A stretch of DNA of 34,155 bases from a virus. Made by a program: the position numbers and the translations under genes. Under the pieces are notes generated by a model, which was given only the letters and a program-made list of their open reading frames with translations, searched no databases and had not been told where the DNA came from. Each line of letters opens with the position of its first letter. Position 1 is the stretch's first letter. The stretch is taken from the IMG/VR virus record IMGVR_UViG_3300024048_000002, positions 1 through 34,155 of that record. One strand, 5' to 3'. Positions 8,070-15,654 of this stretch are shown here, one piece after another.

Positions 8070-8849
8070 ATGACCATCGCAGCAAACACAATAGCTCAAT
8101 CATACGCTAACAAGCGCATGGGATGGGCAACGAAGCTAGACGAAGTTGGCTCAACAGCCAAAGAAGTATTGGGAGTTATCAGGGAAGATCAACACCCTGT
8201 TTTCGGCCCTCGTAAATTCCAGTATGTTTGTTTTTATCAGGCCAGCGGCGCAACGGTAGGACAGTTGCAGTCTTATGTTGACCCTGTTTCAGTTGCAAAC
8301 ATCACATCTGGAACCACAACCGTAATCACCACAAGTGGCCTTACGGCTGGCATCTATGACGGTGGACTTCTCGTCTGTATAGATGATGCTGGTGGTTCTG
8401 GTGCGGCTCCCGAAGGCGAAAGCGGTGTAATCGTTGAGAACACAACGACAACCATCACGATTGCCGCGGCTGACGCTTTTTCAGTAGCCCCTGCGGTTAA
8501 TGATGATTTCAACGTCCTGCTCCCTTGGGCCGTTGATGATTCCGCAGACGGTGACATGGCTCATCAGGTAGCTGGTGTTGTCATGGGTTCTCCTGACCAG
8601 TACGATTATGGCTGGGTGCAGTTTTTCGGTATCAATCCAAACACCAAAGCAGTTGCAGCAGGAACAGCCCTCATCGTGAATGAGTTGGTTGTTGCTGATA
8701 CCGCAACCGTGAATGATGGTGCTGGTGATGCTGATAATCTTTCAGTTGGTGTTCTTAAAGTCGGCCTCACGGCTGACACGGTAGCAAGAAATGCCGTTGT
8801 CGATCTGTTCTGTGGTCAGGCTCTTAAACTTGGAACCTCAACCGCATAG
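8070..8849 (+). CDS. Virion protein, first copy of a duplicated gene (candidate head decoration)
   Basis: The 259-aa product has AAAGGAGG before its ATG. It is beta-rich, Thr/Val/Ala/Gly-rich, and clearly paralogous to the gene at 9234-10010: shared blocks include GATVGQLQS/GCTVGQLQS near residues 60-68, an identical DDAGGSGAAPEGESGVI near 105-121, PWAV.DSADGD and VVDLFCG.ALKL at the C terminus. Its position just after the coat gene suggests a capsid decoration or head-fibre protein. Codons in the conserved block differ at many third positions, so the duplication is not recent. Confidence 0.7.
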   Translation: MTIAANTIAQSYANKRMGWATKLDEVGSTAKEVLGVIREDQHPVFGPRKFQYVCFYQASGATVGQLQSYVDPVSVANITSGTTTVITTSGLTAGIYDGGLLVCIDDAGGSGAAPEGESGVIVENTTTTITIAAADAFSVAPAVNDDFNVLLPWAVDDSADGDMAHQVAGVVMGSPDQYDYGWVQFFGINPNTKAVAAGTALIVNELVVADTATVNDGAGDADNLSVGVLKVGLTADTVARNAVVDLFCGQALKLGTSTA

Positions 8850-8866
8850 GTTGGTTTTTGATTTGG

Positions 8867-8895
8867 AGTGGGCTGCACCCCCAAAATGGCCCACT
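8867..8895 (+). terminator. Hairpin after the capsid/decoration genes; weak or partial terminator candidate
   Basis: AGTGGGC (8867-8873) pairs perfectly with GCCCACT (8889-8895) across a 15-base loop, followed by TCATTTCAT, which is only moderately T-rich. Located in the 88-bp gap after the first decoration gene. It may reduce read-through or protect the upstream message rather than stop transcription. Confidence 0.35.
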
Positions 8896-8937
8896 TCATT
8901 TCATAAGCCAATTAAAGGCAAACAAAGGAGATCCAAC

Positions 8938-9231
8938 ATGGGATATGACACGCCAGACTTTACGAAGAACCCGAAGAAAATAGAAATCATTCCTCCAGAG
9001 GGATGCGACTTTTACCGTCCTGCTGCTGCTAAGAAAGTAGCGGATCCAGTAAAAGATCCTGAAAAGGTTGTAGAAGTAGCAGCCAAAGTGTCAGGTGACG
9101 GAACAGCTAAAGGCGAAGCAGCCAAACACGCAAGCGAGATCGAGAAATTCCGCTGTAAAAAGTGTGGTTATGTTTGCGCCACCGAAAAGGGCATGAAGAT
9201 GCACTTTACTAAAGCACATAAAGGAGAATAA
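8938..9231 (+). CDS. Small protein with one C2H2 zinc finger
   Basis: The 97-aa product starts at ATG 8938 with AAAGGAG upstream; an in-frame extension to 8791 runs through the preceding gene and hairpin and is rejected. Residues 30-65 are Lys/Ala/Val-rich and likely flexible. Residues 71-97 form a classic finger, C73-x2-C76-x12-H89-x4-H94 (FRCKKCGYVC...MHFTKAHKGE). C2H2 fingers are uncommon in phage virion blocks. It sits exactly between the two paralogous genes. It may bind DNA or act as a small structural module; the role is not known. Confidence 0.75.
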   Translation: MGYDTPDFTKNPKKIEIIPPEGCDFYRPAAAKKVADPVKDPEKVVEVAAKVSGDGTAKGEAAKHASEIEKFRCKKCGYVCATEKGMKMHFTKAHKGE

Positions 9232-9233
9232 CA

Positions 9234-10010
9234 ATGACAATGACAGCCGCGAAACTTTTAGAAACAAACCTTCCTACGAGATTGGGTTGGGGCGCAGAGT
9301 TAGATTCAAGCTCGGCAACTGCTTTAGAACCTTACGGTGCTATCAGGTGGGATTTCAGCCCGTACTTTGGTTTTAGGCGGTTTCAGTATTTGCGTTGCGA
9401 TCAATCGGGCGGCTGTACTGTCGGTCAGTTGCAGAGCGTGACGGCAAACGAAAGCATAGCAAGCATCTCTGGCACTCACTCAACCACTACGATTGAGACT
9501 ACAGGTTTAACGGCTGACATTCATGTTGGCGGTATCTTGTATTGTTTAGACGACGCTGGCGGTTCAGGAGCAGCACCAGAGGGCGAGAGTGGAGTAATTA
9601 CAGCGAATAGCGCAACCATCGTAACAATCGGTGACGCTTTCTCGGTAGCTCCAGTTGATACAGACGCTTTCACAATTATATTCCCTTGGGCAGTTGTAGA
9701 TTCAGCCGATGGAGACTTTGCCTCAGAAGTTGCTGGCGTAGCGATGGCAGCTCACGATCAATACGACTGGGGTTGGTTCCAGTTTGAAGGAATAAATCCG
9801 CTAGTTGATGCGGTAGCCGCTGGAACGACTTTCCCAACAGGCGAGTCAGTAGTTGCTGGAACGGCTTGTGTAGATGACGGCGCGGGTGATGCAGCCGATC
9901 TAAGAATTGGCGTGATACAGCATGGCCTTACGACCGACACAGTAGTTAGAAAAGCCATTGTTGACCTCTTTTGTGGGTCAGCGTTAAAGCTCAATCAGTC
10001 AACATCATAG
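9234..10010 (+). CDS. Virion protein, second copy of the duplicated gene (candidate head decoration)
   Basis: The 258-aa product is a paralogue of 8070-8849 and of almost equal length; alignment by eye suggests roughly half of the residues are identical over the full length. N termini differ most. AAAGGAGAATAAC precedes the ATG (9234), with a second ATG two codons on (9240). The two genes probably make related surface proteins that either form a mixed assembly or occupy different sites on the head. Confidence 0.7.
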   Translation: MTMTAAKLLETNLPTRLGWGAELDSSSATALEPYGAIRWDFSPYFGFRRFQYLRCDQSGGCTVGQLQSVTANESIASISGTHSTTTIETTGLTADIHVGGILYCLDDAGGSGAAPEGESGVITANSATIVTIGDAFSVAPVDTDAFTIIFPWAVVDSADGDFASEVAGVAMAAHDQYDWGWFQFEGINPLVDAVAAGTTFPTGESVVAGTACVDDGAGDAADLRIGVIQHGLTTDTVVRKAIVDLFCGSALKLNQSTS

Positions 10011-10018
10011 GTGAATAA

Positions 10019-10975
10019 ATGAACACAGGCGAGATGGTAAAAAACGTGAACGCTGAGTGTCACCCGATAACGAATATCGACGCTATTATCATTCGTTGGC
10101 TTGATAGAGGTCAGAAGGTCGTGGGTTCAGCTTCGGGTAAAAAGCAGGGTTGGTCATGGCTTAGGCAATACGGGTATTCGTTTGCAACCGTTGACGCAAC
10201 CAAAGTCTACGCACTCAGCCCCCTTGTTGATACGTCTAAAATTATCACGATGTACAACGAGACAGACTCTCAATACATTGATTCGATCAGCGAGCAAGAA
10301 TTTAGGATGCACGACCCGGGAGCAGACTCATCGGGTACGTCGTATCTTTACAGGCTTGTTGGCTACGCTCCTGTGCAGCATCAGCCGACCGCAACGTCAG
10401 TGTTGACCTTTGTTTCCTCGGTAGCAGATACGGCAAACATAACTATCCAAGGGTTGAATACTGGCAGCGTTATGATTACGGAAACGATTACGCTAAACGG
10501 CACGACTGATGTTGTTTCAACGGGTTCATTCACAAAGGTAATGAGTTTGTCAAAGGACGATGAAACGGCTGGCTATGTTACTGTGACTTCGGACGCTGCG
10601 GCGGTTACGAATGTCGTGATAGCCCCGAAAGACCGCGCTGTCTCTCATCCGTTGGTAGCTCCGTATTCCGTTCCTTCGGCTGTGGACACGATCTATTACG
10701 ATTTCACGATGAAGCTGCAAACGCTATCAGCAACAACCGATATTTCTTTAATCCCTGAGAAGTATCACGACGTTCCTGAGTTGTACGCAATGGCTCGCTG
10801 TTACAAGCATTTGAACAACGCGGCAATGTTTCAAACTACTTATGGCGAGTTTCAATCACGAATTAAAGAAATGAAGGCAGACGATCAGCAGCCGTCAGGC
10901 GTTTGGTCAATGGATTCTGCTTCTAACGGATCGCTGCCAATAGCGCAGTTTCCGTCTAACTTTCCGAGGACGTAA
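10019..10975 (+). CDS. Head-tail adaptor-like protein with a beta-sandwich-like insertion
   Basis: The 318-aa product starts at ATG 10019 (GGTGAATAA upstream). The N- and C-terminal parts are helical (KYHDVPELYAMARCYKHLNN near residues 242-261; then FQSRIKEMKADDQ), as in podovirus adaptors that sit under the portal. Residues about 120-210 (TSVLTFVSSVADTANITIQG onward) are beta- and Thr-rich and look like an inserted Ig-like domain. The stop overlaps the next ATG (TAATGG). Assignment rests on position, length and the C-terminal helical motif. Confidence 0.6.
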   Translation: MNTGEMVKNVNAECHPITNIDAIIIRWLDRGQKVVGSASGKKQGWSWLRQYGYSFATVDATKVYALSPLVDTSKIITMYNETDSQYIDSISEQEFRMHDPGADSSGTSYLYRLVGYAPVQHQPTATSVLTFVSSVADTANITIQGLNTGSVMITETITLNGTTDVVSTGSFTKVMSLSKDDETAGYVTVTSDAAAVTNVVIAPKDRAVSHPLVAPYSVPSAVDTIYYDFTMKLQTLSATTDISLIPEKYHDVPELYAMARCYKHLNNAAMFQTTYGEFQSRIKEMKADDQQPSGVWSMDSASNGSLPIAQFPSNFPRT

Positions 10976-12564
10976 TGGGTCAAGAGAAAACTACAACTCC
11001 TGTGCGGATTAAGCGGTTTCTTGGCCTTAACACCAAGATTTCAGATACCGCTATTCACATGTGGGAGTCCTCTGGATTGCAGAACGTGAACATTACAGAA
11101 GAATCAGTTGAACAGCGTAAAGGCTCTACAAAGCTCAACACCGTTGCTTTCAAGGAGAAGTCCGATACAACAGCCAAAGGCATCGTGGGGCTGTACTCAG
11201 GCCGCTTAAACGGCACTAATTATCAGGTTGGTGTGGGTGGTGATTCGTTCAGACAATATACAGGCGGGGCGTTTGTTGATAAAACGGGCGCGGTTACTCT
11301 CACGGACAACGTGAACAAACTAGCGTCTTTCGCTACGTTCTACGATTCGGGGGCAACGAATGAAATCATCATCGCTTGTAAAGACGGTGACGCGCCGATT
11401 AAGTGGACAGGTACGGGCAATGCGGCAGCTTTGGGTGGTACACCTCCTACTAATTTTAAGTATCCCCTCGTTCATAAAAATAAACTATGGGTTGTCGTTG
11501 GTGACTTCGTTTACTTATCTGGCTTACGAGATGGCGAGAGTTGGGATTTAACCAACGACGTTTTAAGGTTCGCTGGCGGTGGTGGCGATATAACAGGAAT
11601 TAAAGTCTTTAGCGATCGAGTGATTGTATTCCAACCCGACGCTATCAGTGCTGTGTCTGGAACCGACCCGTTAAGCAATATGTATATCGAAACCATTGTA
11701 TCAGGCGAAGGTTGTGCATCTGCTTATTCTATCCAAGAGATTGAATCTAGGAGACATGGCAATATCCTTGCGTTTCTATCTACCGAGGGAACTGTTAAGG
11801 GATTCAACGGCTCAAAGAATCTCCTGCAGTTAAGTGACCCAGCAAAACCGTTATACGACCAAATGAATAGAAGCCGTCACGCTTATTGTTCATCTGCTAA
11901 TTGTCGAGCATTGAACCAATACTGGCTTACGATGTCTTTAGGCTCGGACACCACACATAGCCAGATATTGATTTATGATTACTTCAACGACAGATTCACG
12001 AATGACGAAACAGGCAAGCCCCTTTCATCGAATCTTTATCACACAGGCATAACAGCAAACGCTATGTCTATATTTTCTTCGTCTGCTGGTACTGAATATC
12101 TAGTTACAGGCGATTATAGCGGGTTTGCGCTGCATCAAGACATTGGTTTGTCGGACGAAGGCACGACGCTTATTGAAAGCAAATGGCAAACGGGCAAAAT
12201 GGACTTCGGTTCTCCGAGTCATGTTAAAATGCTCACAGATATGAATGTGCAGACAACTCAATCATCAGCAACGAATATGAGCGTTACAGCTACAACGCAG
12301 AGCACAGGCGGAACCGCTGCTCTAACAATAGCTTCCGCTGGTGGGTTGTGGGGAACGCTAGTATGGGGAACTGGCAATTGGTCATCCCCTTCTACCAAAT
12401 ACACAGCTTGCAAGATGATCCCGACAGTAGGAGAAAGTGCTGTGTTGGGTAGGTACATCCTAACGCAGTTAAGCCATAACGTAGCAGACGAAGCCATGAG
12501 GGTTGAAGAACTAATCATTGGGGTTACTGATCTAGGTATGCAGCCTGAATATACAGAGGACTAA
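10975..12564 (+). CDS. Tail nozzle/stabilisation-like protein (beta-propeller style)
   Basis: The 529-aa product follows the adaptor and begins PVRIKRFLGLNTKISDTAI, a 'go through the list of constants' beta-rich protein with repeated short strands (KNKLWVVVGDFVYLSGLRDG, FSDRVIVFQPDAISAVSG), the pattern of podovirus tail-hub or nozzle proteins and P22 gp10-type packaged DNA stabilisation proteins. It would close the portal channel and carry fibres. The stop overlaps the next ATG (TAATGAG). Confidence 0.65.
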   Translation: MGQEKTTTPVRIKRFLGLNTKISDTAIHMWESSGLQNVNITEESVEQRKGSTKLNTVAFKEKSDTTAKGIVGLYSGRLNGTNYQVGVGGDSFRQYTGGAFVDKTGAVTLTDNVNKLASFATFYDSGATNEIIIACKDGDAPIKWTGTGNAAALGGTPPTNFKYPLVHKNKLWVVVGDFVYLSGLRDGESWDLTNDVLRFAGGGGDITGIKVFSDRVIVFQPDAISAVSGTDPLSNMYIETIVSGEGCASAYSIQEIESRRHGNILAFLSTEGTVKGFNGSKNLLQLSDPAKPLYDQMNRSRHAYCSSANCRALNQYWLTMSLGSDTTHSQILIYDYFNDRFTNDETGKPLSSNLYHTGITANAMSIFSSSAGTEYLVTGDYSGFALHQDIGLSDEGTTLIESKWQTGKMDFGSPSHVKMLTDMNVQTTQSSATNMSVTATTQSTGGTAALTIASAGGLWGTLVWGTGNWSSPSTKYTACKMIPTVGESAVLGRYILTQLSHNVADEAMRVEELIIGVTDLGMQPEYTED

Positions 12565-13421
12565 TGAGCGACTTGCTACTACAGAAGCATAACCATGACG
12601 ATTTTAACCTAAACGATGAGTTCGGGCAGCTTTACAAGTGGTATAATAAAAGCCCGATGTCGCAAACAACGAGCATTACGGGAACAGGCTCTTTAACAGC
12701 ATTGAACGCTGGGGTTGTTTTGGGAGATACATCTAGCGGTGCTATTACAACGACTTTACCCACGGCGGCTGGCAATCTCGGCCTGACTTATACCTTGAAA
12801 CTTGTTGATGCCACAAACAATTGGACTATTTCAAGGACTGGAACCGATACGATAGACGGTGAATCTTCAAAGATTTTATCTGTGGATAACGAAACAATCA
12901 CCCTGAGATCAGACGGAGTTTCTAAATGGTACATTCTATATTCAAGTATTGATTTTGCAGAAATTGGGATGCCTAAAATGTATATGGGAACAACCGCACC
13001 GTCTGGTTATTTAATGTGTGACGGCTCTGCTAAATCCCGCACGAAATACGCGAGATTGTTTGCAATCATGGGTGAGGCTTGCGGAGAGGGTGACGGGTCA
13101 ACGACTTTCGACCTTCCCGATTGCAGAGGCAAGTTTTTCCGTGGCGTAGATCATGGCGAAGGTAATGACCCTGATGCTGCAAGTAGAACAGCAATGGCAA
13201 CGGGCGGTAACACGGGTGATAATGTCGGAACGGTTCAAGGGCATGAGATTGACGCGCATAAACACGACTACAAAGCCAACGCATATAACAATGCCGAAGG
13301 TGGATCAGCAGGATATTACAATGTCAGGGAAGATGCTGGCTTAACACAAAACACAAAAAGCTCTGGCGGCAACGAAACAAGACCAATAAACGTATATACG
13401 GAATATATAATTAAGTATTAG
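12564..13421 (+). CDS. Tail fibre protein with phage tail-collar domain
   Basis: The 285-aa product has a typical tail-collar domain around residues 148-205 with APSGYLMCDG, SRTKYARLFAIMG, GDGSTTFDLPDCRGKFFRG. The N-terminal 60 residues likely anchor it to the tail, and residues 35-130 are a beta-rich shaft. The C-terminal tail is His/Asn-rich (GHEIDAHKH) and ends ETRPINVYTEYIIKY, the usual closing motif of collar fibres, which are often receptor-binding. Confidence 0.85.
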   Translation: MSDLLLQKHNHDDFNLNDEFGQLYKWYNKSPMSQTTSITGTGSLTALNAGVVLGDTSSGAITTTLPTAAGNLGLTYTLKLVDATNNWTISRTGTDTIDGESSKILSVDNETITLRSDGVSKWYILYSSIDFAEIGMPKMYMGTTAPSGYLMCDGSAKSRTKYARLFAIMGEACGEGDGSTTFDLPDCRGKFFRGVDHGEGNDPDAASRTAMATGGNTGDNVGTVQGHEIDAHKHDYKANAYNNAEGGSAGYYNVREDAGLTQNTKSSGGNETRPINVYTEYIIKY

Positions 13422-13431
13422 GAGGTATTAC

Positions 13432-13971
13432 ATGTCTGTCCAAGTCGATCCATATACATTTACCAACGGCACAGTGGCCGATGCACTTGAAGTCAACGCA
13501 AGGATATCGCTGATCTATACTTTGCAGAACGGCGGCATTGACGCGGCTAATGTTGACCTGACAGATGATTACGCTTGGACGGGGACGCACTCATTTAATG
13601 GTGCTGTGTACGGGCAAAGACTAATGTTCACCCGTACTTTTATACTTCCTGAGTATATCCAAGACGAGGTTAACTTCGTTCCGATTCTTCCAGTTGAAAG
13701 CCTAGCGTTTCCATACGGTATTTTAATCACGAAGTTTGGAATTAAGACCGACGCAGATTCTAGCTATAGCGTTGTTTTAGAGGATTGGTCAGACCCGCAA
13801 ACTCATTCGGCAGACATTTCAACAGTTGCGACTTCTGCATCTGATGAGGCAGCGAGTGCGGCTTTAACCACTACGGTTGCAGCGGGTAACATCGTTGGAG
13901 TTGACTTACCAACAACTACGGGTGTTAAATCGCTTCAAGTTTGGATTGAATACACAATAAAGGCGAGCTAA
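13432..13971 (+). CDS. Tail fibre-associated structural protein
   Basis: The 179-aa product has a strong ribosome binding site (TTAGGAGG). The N-terminal part VDPYTFTNGTVADALEVNAR resembles the start of many fibre and collar proteins. The rest is a beta-rich Ala/Thr/Val sequence. It overlaps the following gene by the sequence TAATGG. Probably part of the fibre; exact role not known. Confidence 0.6.
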   Translation: MSVQVDPYTFTNGTVADALEVNARISLIYTLQNGGIDAANVDLTDDYAWTGTHSFNGAVYGQRLMFTRTFILPEYIQDEVNFVPILPVESLAFPYGILITKFGIKTDADSSYSVVLEDWSDPQTHSADISTVATSASDEAASAALTTTVAAGNIVGVDLPTTTGVKSLQVWIEYTIKAS

Positions 13972-14828
13972 TGGCAATAGCATATTATTATTTTAATGCA
14001 TATAGTAGTAGTGGGTGGAGTGACCCTGCTTATATGGTTGATGGTAATACATCAACTGGAGCATATCTATTTGCTACAACAAATGCTTACGCCACAGTAA
14101 CAAAAACTGAAAACCAGAGGTGTAGCGGGAACGAATGTGTTGGTACAAGTTTAGGCAGAATTACAAAAGTAGAAATGAGATACCGTTACGATATAGGCCG
14201 AACTCTATTTATTCAAAATCCCGTAGCTGGTAGAAACTATGTAAATACCACTCCTTATTTCAACGGTTCAGCAGGAACGCTACGCACTATGTTTGATGTT
14301 TCTGGCACAGCTGCGGTATCTGCAACGTGGACTGGTTGGTATGATATTACAAGTGATGCCAATCATCCAACATGGGGAACTGATTGGGATGATGTAAAAA
14401 ACATGGATATGAACGTATTTGGTTACGTTAGCTATACTGGAGAGGGATGGAGTACAAACTATGGTGGGCTAATCCAAAGTGGTTACGCTATTCAACTTGC
14501 TATCACCTATACCCCTTATGCAGCTTCAACAGGTTCAATTACGTCACCAACAGCAGCAGCTATTGCTTATAGGTCTGGAACTGGACTAGCAATAAATGGA
14601 ACAGCGGTCAATGCGGTTGGGGTAAACAAAGTACAATACAAAGTTGATGCTGGTTCGTGGGTTGATTGCACAGGAACAACGGCGTGGAGCGTAACCGTTC
14701 CGCAAAGCTCTTTAACGCTTGGCGCACATACTATTTATGTACAGGTTCAAGAGGTAGGTAGCGGAACATGGACGGCGGTTGATAATGTGGCTATTGTACA
14801 GTCACCCTTACCATCACAAATGATATGA
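13971..14828 (+). CDS. Fibre/adhesin-like protein with C-terminal Ig-like domain
   Basis: The 285-aa product is beta-rich and aromatic in its N-terminal 175 residues (YYYFNAYSSSGWSDPAYMVDG), and then has a C-terminal Ig-like or fibronectin-like module near residues 180-285 with VNKVQYKVDAGSWVDCTG and LGAHTIYVQVQEVGSGTW. Ig-like domains are common on phage surface proteins that bind glycans. Base composition is slightly more AT-rich than its neighbours, compatible with exchange of receptor-binding genes. It overlaps the next gene by four bases. Confidence 0.6.
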   Translation: MAIAYYYFNAYSSSGWSDPAYMVDGNTSTGAYLFATTNAYATVTKTENQRCSGNECVGTSLGRITKVEMRYRYDIGRTLFIQNPVAGRNYVNTTPYFNGSAGTLRTMFDVSGTAAVSATWTGWYDITSDANHPTWGTDWDDVKNMDMNVFGYVSYTGEGWSTNYGGLIQSGYAIQLAITYTPYAASTGSITSPTAAAIAYRSGTGLAINGTAVNAVGVNKVQYKVDAGSWVDCTGTTAWSVTVPQSSLTLGAHTIYVQVQEVGSGTWTAVDNVAIVQSPLPSQMI

Positions 14829-15103
14829 TTATTACGAATTTTACAGCGAAGTTGATAGTTAAGATGGCGGCTTGGATAACACCAGGCACTAAAGGTGTGA
14901 CTCTTTGGCCGTTCATATTTATTTCTCCGAAGTCGCAAGCACAGAACGGCAGACTTATAAGGCACGAACAGAAGCATTTAGAGCAGTACAAACGATACTG
15001 GATAGTTGGCTTTTTGCCACTCTATCTCTACCAATTTATCCGTTACGGATATTACAACGCCCCACTCGAAATTGAAGCAAGGGCAGCGGAGGGAAGCTAT
15101 TAA
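14825..15103 (+). CDS. Small HExxH metallopeptidase-like protein
   Basis: The 92-aa product contains RHEQKHLEQ (H47-E48-x-x-H51) and, about 30 residues on, NAPLEIEAR, which matches the zinc-ligand pattern HExxH plus a downstream Glu-x-Glu-Ala seen in a family of small phage and bacterial proteins. The segment between them (WIVGFLPLYLYQFIRYGYY) is hydrophobic. The start ATG overlaps the previous stop. Peptidase activity is not shown; only the metal-binding signature is seen. Confidence 0.6.
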   Translation: MIITNFTAKLIVKMAAWITPGTKGVTLWPFIFISPKSQAQNGRLIRHEQKHLEQYKRYWIVGFLPLYLYQFIRYGYYNAPLEIEARAAEGSY

Positions 15104-15648
15104 TGCGACTTTCTAACGACAACATAAGATTGCTACCGTTTGAGCCACAGTTTCACGCTCCCCATGTTTACAGGTGGAATCACTCAGGGGAATATCAAAT
15201 GTTTTTCGGCAATAGCGAGCCTGTCACAATGGCAAGGGCAACGGAGTTGAGAAACGCTTACATGATCGTAAACGCTCATAAACCCGATGAAGTTATCGGA
15301 TTGATAGTTTTGTCAGCCATCAAGGAGAGACATCGCAATTTAGAGATTCGCGGGCTTGTGGACAATGCACATCAGCGCAAAGGTATGTTTAACGAGGCTT
15401 TTATCCTAATGTGCAATTATGTGATGAACTCGATGAACTTTTACAAGATTATCGGCACACCGAGGGAAGATAACGAAAAATCAATCGGTTTGTTGGAAAA
15501 GGCTGGATTTAAGACTGAGGGCGTTATGGAAAACGAAATATATGTAGATGGGGAGTTCCACAACGTAAAGCGGTATGCTATAACCAAAGGCGCATTTAAT
15601 AAATTGCATAAAGCGGGGCTGTCGGCTCCTAAGTCGGAGGAAGTGTAG
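15103..15648 (+). CDS. GNAT-family acetyltransferase
   Basis: The 181-aa product has the GNAT order of motifs: a strand EVIGLIVLSAI, then IRGLVDNAHQRKGMFNEA with a Q/R-x-x-G-like acetyl-CoA loop (QRKG), and the C-terminal NEKSIGLLEKAGFKTEGVME, typical of RimJ/RimL-like proteins. The substrate is unknown. It sits inside the structural operon, overlapping the HExxH gene by the sequence TTAATG, so it is expressed late. It could modify a virion or host protein. Confidence 0.75.
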   Translation: MRLSNDNIRLLPFEPQFHAPHVYRWNHSGEYQMFFGNSEPVTMARATELRNAYMIVNAHKPDEVIGLIVLSAIKERHRNLEIRGLVDNAHQRKGMFNEAFILMCNYVMNSMNFYKIIGTPREDNEKSIGLLEKAGFKTEGVMENEIYVDGEFHNVKRYAITKGAFNKLHKAGLSAPKSEEV

Positions 15649-15654
15649 TAGGCT

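Noticed and set aside
8791-8937. N-terminal extension of the zinc-finger gene
   Set aside because: It would overlap the previous gene and read through the hairpin at 8867-8895; ATG 8938 has a strong AAAGGAG.
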